A DNA stretch of 19,424 bases from a bacterium. Its GTDB lineage: Bacteria > CG2-30-53-67 > CG2-30-70-394. The notes under the pieces were generated by a model that worked only from the letters and a program-made list of their open reading frames with translations, searched no databases and had not been told where the DNA came from. The stretch covers positions 1 to 19,424 of the forward strand of contig JAJRSX010000139.1 in the NCBI GenBank assembly GCA_024278555.1, in the 5' to 3' direction. Positions 1 to 6,840 of this stretch are shown piece after piece (the stretch's first letter is position 1; each line of letters starts with the position of its first letter). The position numbers and the translations under genes were made by a program.

Positions 1-76
1 AGGGATTTGAACCCCCGGTGGCTTGCACCACATCTGATTTCGAGTCAGACGCCTTCGACCGCTCGGCCATCTCTCC
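1..76 (-). tRNA. tRNA-Ser (anticodon CGA), 3' end cut by the window edge
   Basis: Read on the minus strand, the gene starts at 76 with GGAGAGATGGCCGAGCGG. The anticodon stem TCTGA/TCAGA encloses the loop CTCGAAA, giving anticodon CGA, which reads UCG. A long variable arm typical of serine tRNAs (GTGGTGCAAGCCAC) and the T-arm follow. The window ends before the 3' acceptor strand, so roughly 12-14 bases are missing. The variable arm and T-arm, about 30 bases, are identical to those of the neighbouring tRNA-Ser(GGA), which suggests duplication or gene conversion between the two. Confidence 0.93.
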
Positions 77-190
77 GTGTTCGCGACGGGCCTCCGGGGC
101 CGCGGCCCCGATCACCCGCAATCTGTCTGTCTGATCAACCCTGCCGGTGGGCACCCCGAGGCAGAGCCCCGAACGCCCGTTTCGAAAATG

Positions 191-278
191 TGGCGGAGAG
201 GGGGGGATTTGAACCCCCGGTGGCTTGCACCACACACGATTTCCAGTCGTGCACCTTCGGCCGCTCGGTCACCTCTCC
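191..278 (-). tRNA. tRNA-Ser (anticodon GGA)
   Basis: This is a complete 88-base class II tRNA on the minus strand. It begins GGAGAGGTGACCGAGCGG and ends in an encoded CCA at 193-191. The anticodon stem CACGA/TCGTG encloses CTGGAAA, giving anticodon GGA for UCC/UCU. The long variable arm is the same as in the CGA tRNA at 1-76. It lies 48 bases downstream of tadA on the same strand, and I saw no clear promoter of its own in that gap, so co-transcription with tadA is possible. Confidence 0.95.
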
Positions 279-326
279 ACGATGGGTGCACGCCGTGGCG
301 CGCAGGGGGGCTATTCTCCCCGGCCT

Positions 327-803
327 TCACTTCGCCCGCAAGTTGGCAAAGAACTCGTCGAGGAGGCTCCGGCACGGCGTCGCCTCAATGCCGCCGCTGA
401 CCGCCACCCGGTGGTTGAGGCGGGGGTCGCGCGGCAGGTCGAACTGGGAGCCGACCGCGCCGTACTTCGGGTCGGTGGCGCCGAAGACCAGGCGGCCGAC
501 CCGCGCCTGGACCAGGGCGCCGGCGCACATGACGCACGGCTCGAGGGTGCAGTAGAGGGTGGCGTCGTCGAGGCGCCACCGGCCGAGGGTGGCGCAGGCG
601 GCGCGGATGGCGACGAGCTCGGCGTGGGCGAGGGGGTCCTGGTCCACCTCCCGCCGGTTGAACCCCTCCCCCACCACCCCCCCGTCGACCACCACCACCG
701 CGCCCACCGGCACCTCGCCCAGATCAAGGGCCTCCCGCGCGAGCGCGAGTGCCTCACCCATGAAGCGGCGGTCGGTTGCCGGAGAGGGAGAAAAAACGTT
801 CAC
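327..803 (-). CDS. tadA: tRNA-specific adenosine deaminase TadA
   Basis: TadA deaminates A34 to inosine in the anticodon of tRNA-Arg(ACG) in the cytoplasm. The 158-residue product has the zinc-dependent deaminase motifs: HAE (zinc ligand H60, proton-shuttling E62) and PCVMCAG (zinc ligands C90 and C93). Length and layout match bacterial TadA (about 150-170 residues). The annotated start is a GTG at 803. An in-frame ATG at 761 would remove 14 residues, but the residues just before it (DRRFMGEALALA) align with the family's N-terminal helix, so the longer form is preferred. Neither start has a clear Shine-Dalgarno sequence. Two tRNA-Ser genes lie downstream on the same strand. Serine tRNAs are not the usual TadA substrates in bacteria, so the neighbourhood fits general tRNA biology rather than a specific partnership. 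Confidence 0.93.
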   Translation of the reverse strand: MNVFSPSPATDRRFMGEALALAREALDLGEVPVGAVVVVDGGVVGEGFNRREVDQDPLAHAELVAIRAACATLGRWRLDDATLYCTLEPCVMCAGALVQARVGRLVFGATDPKYGAVGSQFDLPRDPRLNHRVAVSGGIEATPCRSLLDEFFANLRAK

Positions 804-1283
804 AACGGAAGAGCTTCCTATCTCGTCACCGTGTGCGGAGAGATTGCGCCTGCCACGCCCTCATCGTTGCAGGGGAGGGGAGATGTCGCGGGGATGACAA
901 CGCGGCTGCGGAGACGGACTTGAAGGCAATTTCACCGCAGCGGCGCAGAGGTCGCAAAAAACCACAGAGAACGGGGGACAGTCTCCGCTTGGCTTCTCTC
1001 CCGAGGTTACGGTTGGCGGCGGGGCGGATCTTGCCCAAAGACCCCCACGGATCCATCTGTCTCACAAAATCGGTAGCGGCAGAACCCCCTCCCTGGGCGG
1101 TTTGCCATGAGAGGCGAGACAGCACCGCAGCCTGGTCATCCCCTGCGGTTCTCTGCGGCCTCGGTGTCTCTGTGGTGAGAACCGCCCTCGGGGCCGCTGC
1201 CGCCCCTCCCGGCACCCCGCCTTTAGCAGTCCGCCGCAAGCCGTAAGCTGTACGGTCGCGCCTCCCCCGCCTCTGACCCGCCC
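804..1283. other. Gene-free interval of about 480 bases
   Basis: No open frame here on either strand resembles a known protein. The frames present are GC-driven and have no ribosome binding site. The recognisable content is a pair of facing CACAGAG-type repeats, annotated separately at 931-1181. The roughly 165 bases between the arms show no remnant of a GxxExxY gene or transposase. The interval must hold the promoters for tadA (leftward) and the iron-sulfur gene (rightward), but I could not pick out convincing -35/-10 pairs. Confidence 0.5.
931..1181. repeat. Facing pair of CACAGAG-type repeats with no gene between
   Basis: The left arm (931-974) begins TTCACCGCAGCGGCGCAGAG. The right arm, read on the minus strand from 1181, begins TTCTCACCACAGAGACACCG. 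The arms share an imperfect inverted match over about 38 bases. The same family, in the same outward-in arrangement, flanks the GxxExxY gene near 18414-18856. Here about 165 bases of non-coding sequence lie between the arms, so this may be an emptied or non-autonomous version of that unit. That relationship is inference. Confidence 0.55.
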
Positions 1284-1925
1284 ATGGCCGACGAAATCAC
1301 CCTCCGCATCCAGGGGCTGACCCTCACCGCAACCCCGGGGATGACCCTCCTCCAGGCCCTGGCGGCGAACGGGGTCAGCCTGGTGGGGCGGGTGGGGTGC
1401 CTCGGCGGGGTGTGCGGCGCCTGCGTCGGCAGCTACCCGGACCCGGAGAGCGGCGCGCCGCGCACCGCCCTCGCCTGCCAGTTTCTGGTGCGCGACGGCC
1501 TCGACTTTCAGTTCTCCGCCGTCGCCGGCGGCCCGCCGCTGGCCTACCGCAGCGCGGCCCTGAGCGCCGATCTCCCCGGCCTGATGGCGACCCACCCGGA
1601 GGCGGTCCGCTGCCGGGCGTGCGAGGCGTGCACCCTGGTCTGCCCGCTGGGGATCGACGCCATGGCCGGGGTCCTGGAGGCGGCCCAGGGGCGGCTCGCC
1701 GAGGCAGGCGAACGGCTCACCCCGTGCGTCTCGTGCAACCTCTGCCAGGCGGTGTGCGAGGTGGGGATCGCACCCCAGCGGCTGATGCTCTACGCCCGCC
1801 GGGCGGTGGCCGCGGCAGCGGCGAAGGGGACGCCGGTGGTCGCGACCGCCACCTCCGAGGCACGCTGGGAGGCGCTCCTGGCCGCCGACCCCGAGACCAT
1901 CGAGACCGCCGTGGAGGCGGAATGA
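1284..1925 (+). CDS. SdhB/FrdB-like iron-sulfur protein ([2Fe-2S] plus two [4Fe-4S]-type motifs)
   Basis: This 213-residue protein probably passes electrons to or from the flavoprotein encoded immediately downstream. Residues 1-80 form a plant-type ferredoxin domain with a CLGGVCGAC motif and a fourth cysteine about 20 residues on (TALAC). Two four-cysteine motifs follow, CRACEACTLVCP and CVSCNLCQAVC, the usual layout of a dicluster ferredoxin domain in SdhB/FrdB proteins. In classical SdhB one cysteine position in the second motif differs so as to hold [3Fe-4S]; here all four cysteines are present. Its stop overlaps the flavoprotein start (ATGA at 1922-1925), which implies translational coupling. 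There is no membrane anchor gene nearby, so a soluble enzyme, or one whose anchor is elsewhere, is likely. The physiological substrate cannot be told from sequence. Confidence 0.82.
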   Translation: MADEITLRIQGLTLTATPGMTLLQALAANGVSLVGRVGCLGGVCGACVGSYPDPESGAPRTALACQFLVRDGLDFQFSAVAGGPPLAYRSAALSADLPGLMATHPEAVRCRACEACTLVCPLGIDAMAGVLEAAQGRLAEAGERLTPCVSCNLCQAVCEVGIAPQRLMLYARRAVAAAAAKGTPVVATATSEARWEALLAADPETIETAVEAE

Positions 1926-3460
1926 GCGCCCCCCTGGCCTGCGCCCTGGAGGCGCTCCTCGGAGCCGGCGAGCCGGCCCCACCGCCGCCTCTCGACGCGG
2001 CGGCCCAGCAGGCGCTGCTCGACCGTTTCCACCCGGACCACCGCACCGACCACAAGCGGCCCCTGCGGGTCGGGGCGAACGCGGGCCTCCTGGTGGATGG
2101 GGAGCTCGCCGACTGCCTGGAGGGGCGGCCGCGGCTCCCTGACGGCTTCGTCCCGGGTCGGCCGGAGGCGACCTGCGACGTCCTCGTCCTCGGCGGCGGC
2201 GGCGCCGGGGTGTGCGCGGCGCTGGCCGCCCGCGACGCCGGCGCCGACACCCTCCTGGCCAGCAAGCTGCGTATCGGCGACTCGAACACGATCATGGCCG
2301 AGGGGGGGATGCAGGCGGCGATCGGCGACGGCGACGACCCGGGCCGCCACTTCGCCGACGCTCTCGCCGGCGGCCACTTCGCCAACGACCGGCCCCTCCT
2401 GCGGGCCCTGGTGGAGGCGGCACCCGCCACCGCCCAGTGGCTTGGCGAGCTCGGGGTGCGCTGGGACCGGGATGCGGCGGGCCGACCCCGCCTGCGCCGT
2501 GGCGCCGCCACCAGCCGGCCGCGCCTGCTCGCCTGCGCCGACTACACCGGCCTGGAGATCATGCGGGTCCTCGCCGCCGAGCTGGAGGCGGCGGCGATCC
2601 CCACCCTCGCCTATCACCCGGTGGTCGAGCTCCTCACCGACGGGGAGGGGAGGGTCACCGGCGCCGTGCTGATCGACCTCCACGACTAGAGGCTGCACGT
2701 GATCGCGGCGCGCCAGACGGTGATCGCCACCGGCGGCGCCGGCCGCCTCCACCTCGGCGGCGCCCCCACCTCCAACCACTTCGGCGCCACCGGCGACGGC
2801 CTCGTGGTCGCCTACCGGGCGGGTGCCCCCCTGGTCCACCCGGAGTCGTTCCAGTACCACCCCACCGGCATCGCCCACCCGCCGGCCCTGGCCGGCGCCC
2901 TGATCACCGAGGGGATCCGCTCCGCCGGCGGCCGGCTGCGCAACGGGGCGGGCGACCGCTTCGTGGACGAGCTGTTGCCGCGCGACGTGGTCGCCGCGGC
3001 GGTGTGGGCGGAGGTCGCGGCCGGTCGCGGGGTCGACCTCCCGGACGGCGGTGGCGCGGTGTGGCTCGACTGCCGCCACGTGGCGCGGCTGGCGGAGCGC
3101 TTCCCGTCGGTCCACGCCAAGCTGGCGCTGGTCGGGGTCGACCTCGCCACCACCCCGGTCCCCACCGCCCCCACCCTCCACTACCAAAACGGCGGCATCG
3201 TCACCGGCGTCGACGGTGCCACCCCGATTCCCGGCCTGCGCGCCTGCGGCGAGGTGGCCGGCGGCGCCCACGGCACCAACCGGCTGATGGGCAACGCCCT
3301 CCTAGAGGTGGTGGCCACCGGCCGCGCCACCGGCGCCGCCGCTGCCCGCGCCGCCCGCGAAGGCGACCTCGGCCCCACCACCCTCGACCACCTGGCGGCG
3401 TGGCCCGGCGACGGCCCGCCGTCGCCCAGGCTCCTGCCCGACGACGGCGCCGCCGCCTGA
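1922..3460 (+). pseudogene. SdhA/FrdA/NadB-family flavoprotein interrupted by an in-frame TAG
   Basis: Conceptually this is a 512-codon FAD-dependent fumarate reductase/succinate dehydrogenase/L-aspartate oxidase-like subunit. The N-terminal half has the FAD dinucleotide motif (VLGGGGAGVCAALAARDAGA) and a SNTIMAEGGMQAA loop. In membrane SdhA the loop reads SHT and its His binds FAD covalently; here Asn replaces it, so FAD would be bound non-covalently. The other half has YHPTG, ALITEGIRSAGG, LPRDVV and the C-terminal FAD contact EVAGGAHGTNRLMGNALLEV. A TAG at 2687-2689 splits the frame between LIDLHD and RLHVIAARQTVIATGGAG with no shift. A GTG at 2699 could in principle restart translation, but the fragments would divide one FAD-binding fold. 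Either the gene carries a recent nonsense mutation, or the base is a sequencing error, or the codon is read through. Neighbouring genes such as lysA use TAG as a normal stop. Confidence 0.8.
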
Positions 3461-3474
3461 ACCGGCGGCATGGG

Positions 3475-3560
3475 GTAGGAGCGGGATGCACCCGCGATCC
3501 GCGGCCTTTGGCCGCGGCAGGCCCTCCGGGCCTGCTCGCCGGCGGGAGCCGGCTCCTTCC
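3475..3560. repeat. REP-like hairpin cluster (BIME-type) between convergent genes
   Basis: Four consecutive hairpins fill the 123-base gap between two convergent genes: GCGGG-ATGCA-CCCGC (3481-3495), CCGCGGCC-TTT-GGCCGCGG (3499-3517), GCAGGCCC-TCC-GGGCCTGC (3517-3535) and GCCGGC-GGGA-GCCGGC (3538-3553). The outer two carry the REP-like head GTAGGAGCG...CGCGA in opposite orientations (the right copy, on the minus strand, reads GGAAGGAGCCGGCTCC). Facing REP units in a convergent gap match bacterial interspersed mosaic elements. Such a cluster may also act as a two-way transcription barrier. Confidence 0.7.
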
Positions 3561-3583
3561 GGGTGACCGGCCGGTCCGGTGGT

Positions 3584-4408
3584 CTACGCCAGGTCCACCA
3601 CCTGCAGCCAGTGGTGGTCCGAGTAGGGGTAGTCGTTGACGTGCAAAAAGGCGGTGGGGGGGGGGGCGGGGCTGCGCACCAGGCAGTGGTCGATGGTCGA
3701 CGCGGCCGCGAGCGGGGCGTTGTCGCGCCAGCGCAATTGCGGGGTGGTGGCGGTGCGGCAATCGATGAGGTCGCAGGCGAGGAGGCGGCGGTAGAGGGGG
3801 TGGCGATCGTCGAGGTTGAAGTCGCCAAGCAGGGCCACTCCGGACTCTTCGGGTACCTCCGCTACCGCGTCGCACAGGGCAGTGATGTGGCGAGGGAGGG
3901 GGTCACAGTGGACGCTCGCCACCCAGAAGGGGCCGTCCGCCACCTCCAGCTCCACGAACAGGGGCACCCGGCGGGTGAGATCGCCTGCCTCCTGGGGCAG
4001 GGTGAGGCGGTGGCTGGAGCGCACCGGCAGGCGCGACAGGACCACCGTCCCCCACTGGAGGCCGGCCATCTCCTCGTCCTGGTAGCAGGAGGTGGGGAGC
4101 GGCTCGCCGACCACCGTGTAGTCGGGCAGCCGCCCGGCGAGGTCGGCGAGCTGGTCATAACGGGGCGGTAGCGTGGGGCGGCCGACCCGCTCGGCGAGCC
4201 AGTCGCGCCAGGTGGTCGCCATGGCCGCCGCCTCCCACTGCACCACCTCCTGGAGACAGAGGACATCCGGGGCGAGCTCGTCGAGGACCGCCACGATTCG
4301 CTCCCGCCGCTCCTCCCACGGCGGAAAGCAGGGGCGATCCGCGTCGGCGCCGTCGCCGTCGTTGTGGTCGACGAAGGCGAGGTTGAGGGTGGCGAGGCGG
4401 AGGGGCAT
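3584..4408 (-). CDS. Endonuclease/exonuclease/phosphatase family protein
   Basis: The 274-residue product has the metal-dependent motifs of the EEP superfamily in order: an N-terminal TLNLAF strand, CLQEV (catalytic Glu), SVHCDPLPRH, LLGDFNLDD (Asp/Asn pair), TIDHCLV and the C-terminal SDHHWL. These are the residues that hold Mg2+ and cleave phosphodiester or phosphoester bonds. There is no signal peptide or membrane segment, so it should be cytoplasmic. The family includes AP endonucleases, DNase I-like enzymes, sphingomyelinases and inositol phosphatases. I cannot choose among them, although the lack of AP-endonuclease specificity features argues against XthA. The gene stands alone and converges on the flavoprotein gene. 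The ATG at 4408 is chosen because the first catalytic strand begins within a few residues of it. Confidence 0.85.
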   Translation of the reverse strand: MPLRLATLNLAFVDHNDGDGADADRPCFPPWEERRERIVAVLDELAPDVLCLQEVVQWEAAAMATTWRDWLAERVGRPTLPPRYDQLADLAGRLPDYTVVGEPLPTSCYQDEEMAGLQWGTVVLSRLPVRSSHRLTLPQEAGDLTRRVPLFVELEVADGPFWVASVHCDPLPRHITALCDAVAEVPEESGVALLGDFNLDDRHPLYRRLLACDLIDCRTATTPQLRWRDNAPLAAASTIDHCLVRSPAPPPTAFLHVNDYPYSDHHWLQVVDLA

Positions 4409-4497
4409 CGTACGACGAGCAACGAGGTGGTGGCGGCTCGCCCGGACCGGGGGTGACCCTCACCGAGATAAACGAACCAGGCAGCGGGGGCGCAAGG

Positions 4498-4851
4498 ATG
4501 GCAAAGGGGTACGAGGCGAACAAGCAGCACCTGGCGGAGATCCAGCGGCTGGGCAAGGAGCTGGGCCGGCGCGCCCACTTCTCCTGCGAGTGGTGTGGTG
4601 CCAAGGAGGGGCTGGCACCGGTGGATACCCAGCCCGCCCTGGAGCCCGAGGTGGAGAACCTGGTGCTCCTCTGCCACGGGTGCCGCGCCCTGTACGACGG
4701 CGGCGACGCCGACCCGAACCGCCTGCGCCACCTGGAGGGGGCGCTGTGGAGCGGCGCGCCGGTGGTGGCGCGCACCGCCGCGGCGCTGCTGCGGCGCCTC
4801 GGCGCCGACTGGGCGGAGGAGGTCATCGAGCAGGTCGGCATCGACCTGTGA
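4498..4851 (+). CDS. Small zinc-ribbon protein resembling the PhnA-like N-terminal domain
   Basis: The product has 117 residues. An N-terminal basic helix (MAKGYEANKQHLAEIQRLGKE) is followed by two CxxC knuckles, CEWC and CHGC, about 35 residues apart, suitable for one zinc ion. A helical tail contains LWSGAPVVARTAAALLRRL. The layout resembles, from memory, the N-terminal zinc-ribbon region of proteins labelled PhnA in gammaproteobacteria (MAKG start, RRAxxxCExC, CLMLCxxC, WSExPAVQ). This gene ends after that region and lacks the C-terminal domain of full-length PhnA. No phosphonate genes are nearby, so the name should not be read as a function. HNH nuclease identity is unlikely because the His residues are absent. 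ATG 4498 is preferred over an in-frame upstream start at 4453 because a purine-rich stretch precedes it and homology begins there. Confidence 0.68.
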   Translation: MAKGYEANKQHLAEIQRLGKELGRRAHFSCEWCGAKEGLAPVDTQPALEPEVENLVLLCHGCRALYDGGDADPNRLRHLEGALWSGAPVVARTAAALLRRLGADWAEEVIEQVGIDL

Positions 4852-4911
4852 CCACTCCATTCCGAGGCGGAACGGGAGGCCGGTGCAGCGAGGACGGCGC
4901 CACGCCTTCCT

Positions 4912-4939
4912 TTCCCTCCCCCTGCGTCTCTGCGCGAGG
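4912..4939 (-). repeat. Solo CGCAGAG-type repeat upstream of the gene at 5034
   Basis: On the plus strand this reads CCCTGCGTCTCTGCGCGAGG. Similar pieces occur at 6991-7013 (CGCCTCTCTGCGCGAC) and 11971-11995 (CCTCCGCGCCTCCGCGCGAG). All three have the same orientation and lie roughly 80-180 bases before a plus-strand start codon. They look like single units of the CACAGAG-type repeat family seen in pairs elsewhere in the window. Confidence 0.4.
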
Positions 4940-5033
4940 CTTCGCCCAACGTTAGGGAGCGGCCCGCCGTTTTGTGTGGTCCGGCGATCTGTGCGACCAA
5001 CGGGGAGGTCCAACTTCCCCCTTTCGGTATCCC

Positions 5034-5858
5034 ATGGCTGATCTCACCCCCCTCATCGATCTCCTCGCCGGCGACCTCGCCGCGGAGCGACCGCTCACCG
5101 CGGCGGTCATCGCCCACATCGCCGCCGAGTACAACTTCCCCGCCGACGAGCTCGACCGCTTCTTCACCACCCGCCTCCCCTCCCTGGAGGAGTTCGAGGT
5201 GGAGATCTCCCTGTCACGCCTCTTTACCCCGGACAGTGACCTCCGGGCGCGGGCCTTCGCCCTCGTCCCCGACCGCGGCCTCACCGCCGAGGAGGAGCAG
5301 GAGGTGGTGGAGCGTCTCGGCGAACGGGGTATCGTCTGCCCCCTGCGGTCCGGGAGCGACGACTACCCGATGGCGATGGTGCCGGTCCTCCTGGAGCGGT
5401 ACGTGCGCCTCCTCAACCTGCGCGCCCCTCTCGACCCGGAGGTGGCCCGCCTGATCCAGGAGGCGGTCCCCGAGGACGACCGTCTCGCGGCGCGCCACTG
5501 GTGCAGCCTCCCCCAGTGGCAGGGCGAAGAGCGGTCGCGACTCCTGGCCGCCTGGCTCGCCGCCGCGGGTGAGCGGGCCAGCTTCCGCCTCGACCGGCTC
5601 ATCTACCTCACCGGGGTAGTGAAGAGCTACCGGCCGCACGACCTCGACGACCTCGACCGCCAGCTCACCAACCTCGCCGACGCCCTCGACAATATCGACG
5701 CCAACCCCTTCTTCAGCGAGGAGCTAGAGGAGAGCCACGCTGAGCAGCACCAGGCCTCGGACCACGCCGCCGCCCGCCGCGCCGAGATCGCCCGCGAGCA
5801 GGCGATCACCGCCGCCCTGCGCGCCGACCTCAAGGCAATGGCCGCCGGCGACGAATAG
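5034..5858 (+). CDS. Unrecognised 274-residue protein
   Basis: I do not recognise the family. The product is acidic, largely helical and soluble, with no signal peptide or membrane segment. The N-terminal 60 residues (MADLTPLIDLLAGDLAAERP onward) look like a helical domain. The centre contains QEAVPEDDRLAARHWCSLPQWQGEERSR-type charged segments. Residues about 215-274 are rich in Asp, Glu, Ala and Arg and probably form a long helix or coiled coil (EELEESHAEQHQASDHAAAR). GC-rich codon use matches its neighbours, so it is probably a real native gene. The ATG at 5034 is chosen; an in-frame GTG at 4974 exists, but the segment between looks non-coding. It stands alone between the zinc-ribbon gene and tRNA-Asn. 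Confidence 0.7.
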   Translation: MADLTPLIDLLAGDLAAERPLTAAVIAHIAAEYNFPADELDRFFTTRLPSLEEFEVEISLSRLFTPDSDLRARAFALVPDRGLTAEEEQEVVERLGERGIVCPLRSGSDDYPMAMVPVLLERYVRLLNLRAPLDPEVARLIQEAVPEDDRLAARHWCSLPQWQGEERSRLLAAWLAAAGERASFRLDRLIYLTGVVKSYRPHDLDDLDRQLTNLADALDNIDANPFFSEELEESHAEQHQASDHAAARRAEIAREQAITAALRADLKAMAAGDE

Positions 5859-5878
5859 CTCCCGGCGGGTGGAGGATC

Positions 5879-5908
5879 TTGATTTTTCTCCATTCAGGGT
5901 GGTACAAG
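5879..5908 (+). promoter_or_regulatory. Probable sigma-70 promoter of tRNA-Asn
   Basis: TTGATT (5879-5884) and TACAAG (5903-5908) are separated by 18 bases. The -10 box ends 19 bases before the mature tRNA start. The AT-rich spacer stands out from its GC-rich surroundings. The same -10 hexamer appears in the proposed promoter at 13331-13359. Confidence 0.5.
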
Positions 5909-5927
5909 CCCGGCCCCGTTTTGCTGT

Positions 5928-6003
5928 TCCCCGATAGCTCAGCTGGTAGAGCAGCGGACTGTTAATCCGCTTGTCGCAGGTTCGAGTCCTGCTCGGGGAG
6001 CCA
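5928..6003 (+). tRNA. tRNA-Asn (anticodon GTT)
   Basis: This is a 76-base tRNA with the CCA end encoded at 6001-6003. The acceptor stem is TCCCCGA/TCGGGGA. The D-arm is AGCTCAGCTGGTAGAGC and the anticodon stem-loop is CGGACTGTTAATCCG with anticodon GTT. The T-arm is CAGGTTCGAGTCCTG. It closely resembles bacterial tRNA-Asn over its whole length. Confidence 0.97.
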
Positions 6004-6014
6004 GAATCTCCAAG

Positions 6015-6047
6015 GGGGTTACTGTTTCGTCGCGGTAGCCCCTTTTT
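6015..6047 (+). terminator. Rho-independent terminator after tRNA-Asn
   Basis: GGGGTTACTG (6015-6024) pairs with CGGTAGCCCC (6033-6042) as a 10-bp stem with two G-U wobbles and an 8-base loop. Five T residues follow directly. It begins 11 bases after the tRNA CCA end. Confidence 0.8.
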
Positions 6048-6075
6048 GGTGGCCGGTGGTGAAGCCCCTCCGCCC

Positions 6076-6777
6076 CTACCGGCGCCGCAGTGGCCCGAGG
6101 GCGGCGAGGACCGCTTGGAGCTCCGCCCCCAGAGGCGCCTCGACGGCGAGGCGCTCACCGGTGGCCGGATGGGCCAGGTAGAGGGCCTGGGCGTGGAGGA
6201 AGAGGCGGGTGAGGCCGTAGCGGCGCCCCAGGAGGCGGTTGAAGGGTCCGCTCCCGTAACGGCGATCCCCCGCCAGCGGATGGCCGAGGTGGGCGAGGTG
6301 GACCCGGAGCTGGTGGGTGCGACCGGTCTCCGGGGTGAGCTCGACCAGAGCCGCCTGCACCCAGGCGCTCACCGTCCGGTAGCGGGTCGCCGCCGGCCGC
6401 CCCGCCGGGTCGACCACCACCTTGTGGCGGCCGGCGTCGGCGGCGGTCGGATCGGCGCGCAACAGGGGCGCGTCGATCCGACCCGCCGCCTCCTCGAGCC
6501 GGCCCTGGCAGAGGGCGAGGTACCGCTTCTCCACCGCCTTGGCGACAAACGCCCGCCGCAGGGCCGCCGCCACCTCCGACCGAGCGACGAGGAGACAGCC
6601 GCTGGTCTCCCGATCCAGCCGGTGGGCGGGGGCGTAGCCGTCGAGGCCGGCCGCGGCAAGGAGCGGCAGGAGGGTCTCGACCCCGGCCACCCCGCTGCCG
6701 CCGTGGACCGCCACGCCGGCCGGCTTGTCCACCACGGCGAGCCACCGGTCACGGTAGAGGATCGAGAGACGCGCCAT
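6076..6777 (-). CDS. RluA-family RNA pseudouridine synthase
   Basis: The enzyme converts specific uridines in rRNA or tRNA to pseudouridine. The 233-residue product has the RluA-family catalytic motif HRLDRETSG with catalytic Asp55. It also has the downstream motifs KRYLALCQG, ETGRTHQLRVHLAHLGHPLAGD and LFLHAQAL. There is no N-terminal S4 RNA-binding domain, so it is of the compact RluA/TruC kind rather than RluC/RluD. The exact target (23S position 746 and tRNA position 32, tRNA position 65, or another site) cannot be decided from sequence. The ATG at 6777 is chosen because the first conserved strand (LSILYRDRWLAVVDKPAG) begins within four residues. The gene is transcribed away from hflX, and the repeat-rich region 6841-6960 lies in the divergent gap. 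Confidence 0.9.
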   Translation of the reverse strand: MARLSILYRDRWLAVVDKPAGVAVHGGSGVAGVETLLPLLAAAGLDGYAPAHRLDRETSGCLLVARSEVAAALRRAFVAKAVEKRYLALCQGRLEEAAGRIDAPLLRADPTAADAGRHKVVVDPAGRPAATRYRTVSAWVQAALVELTPETGRTHQLRVHLAHLGHPLAGDRRYGSGPFNRLLGRRYGLTRLFLHAQALYLAHPATGERLAVEAPLGAELQAVLAALGPLRRR

Positions 6778-6840
6778 GGCCGGCCACTATACGGCCTCCC
6801 ACTGCCCTGCCGGTTCACCTCCGGGGTCACCAGCGAGAAA

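Noticed and set aside
826-1239. Open frames on both strands between tadA and the iron-sulfur gene
   Set aside because: They run through the CACAGAG-type repeats, have no ribosome site and show no recognisable protein features.
2687-2689. TAG read as pyrrolysine in the flavoprotein
   Set aside because: lysA and the AI-2E family gene in the same window end in TAG as ordinary stops, the flavoprotein family has no known pyrrolysine, and no pyl genes are visible. Mutation or sequencing error is more likely.
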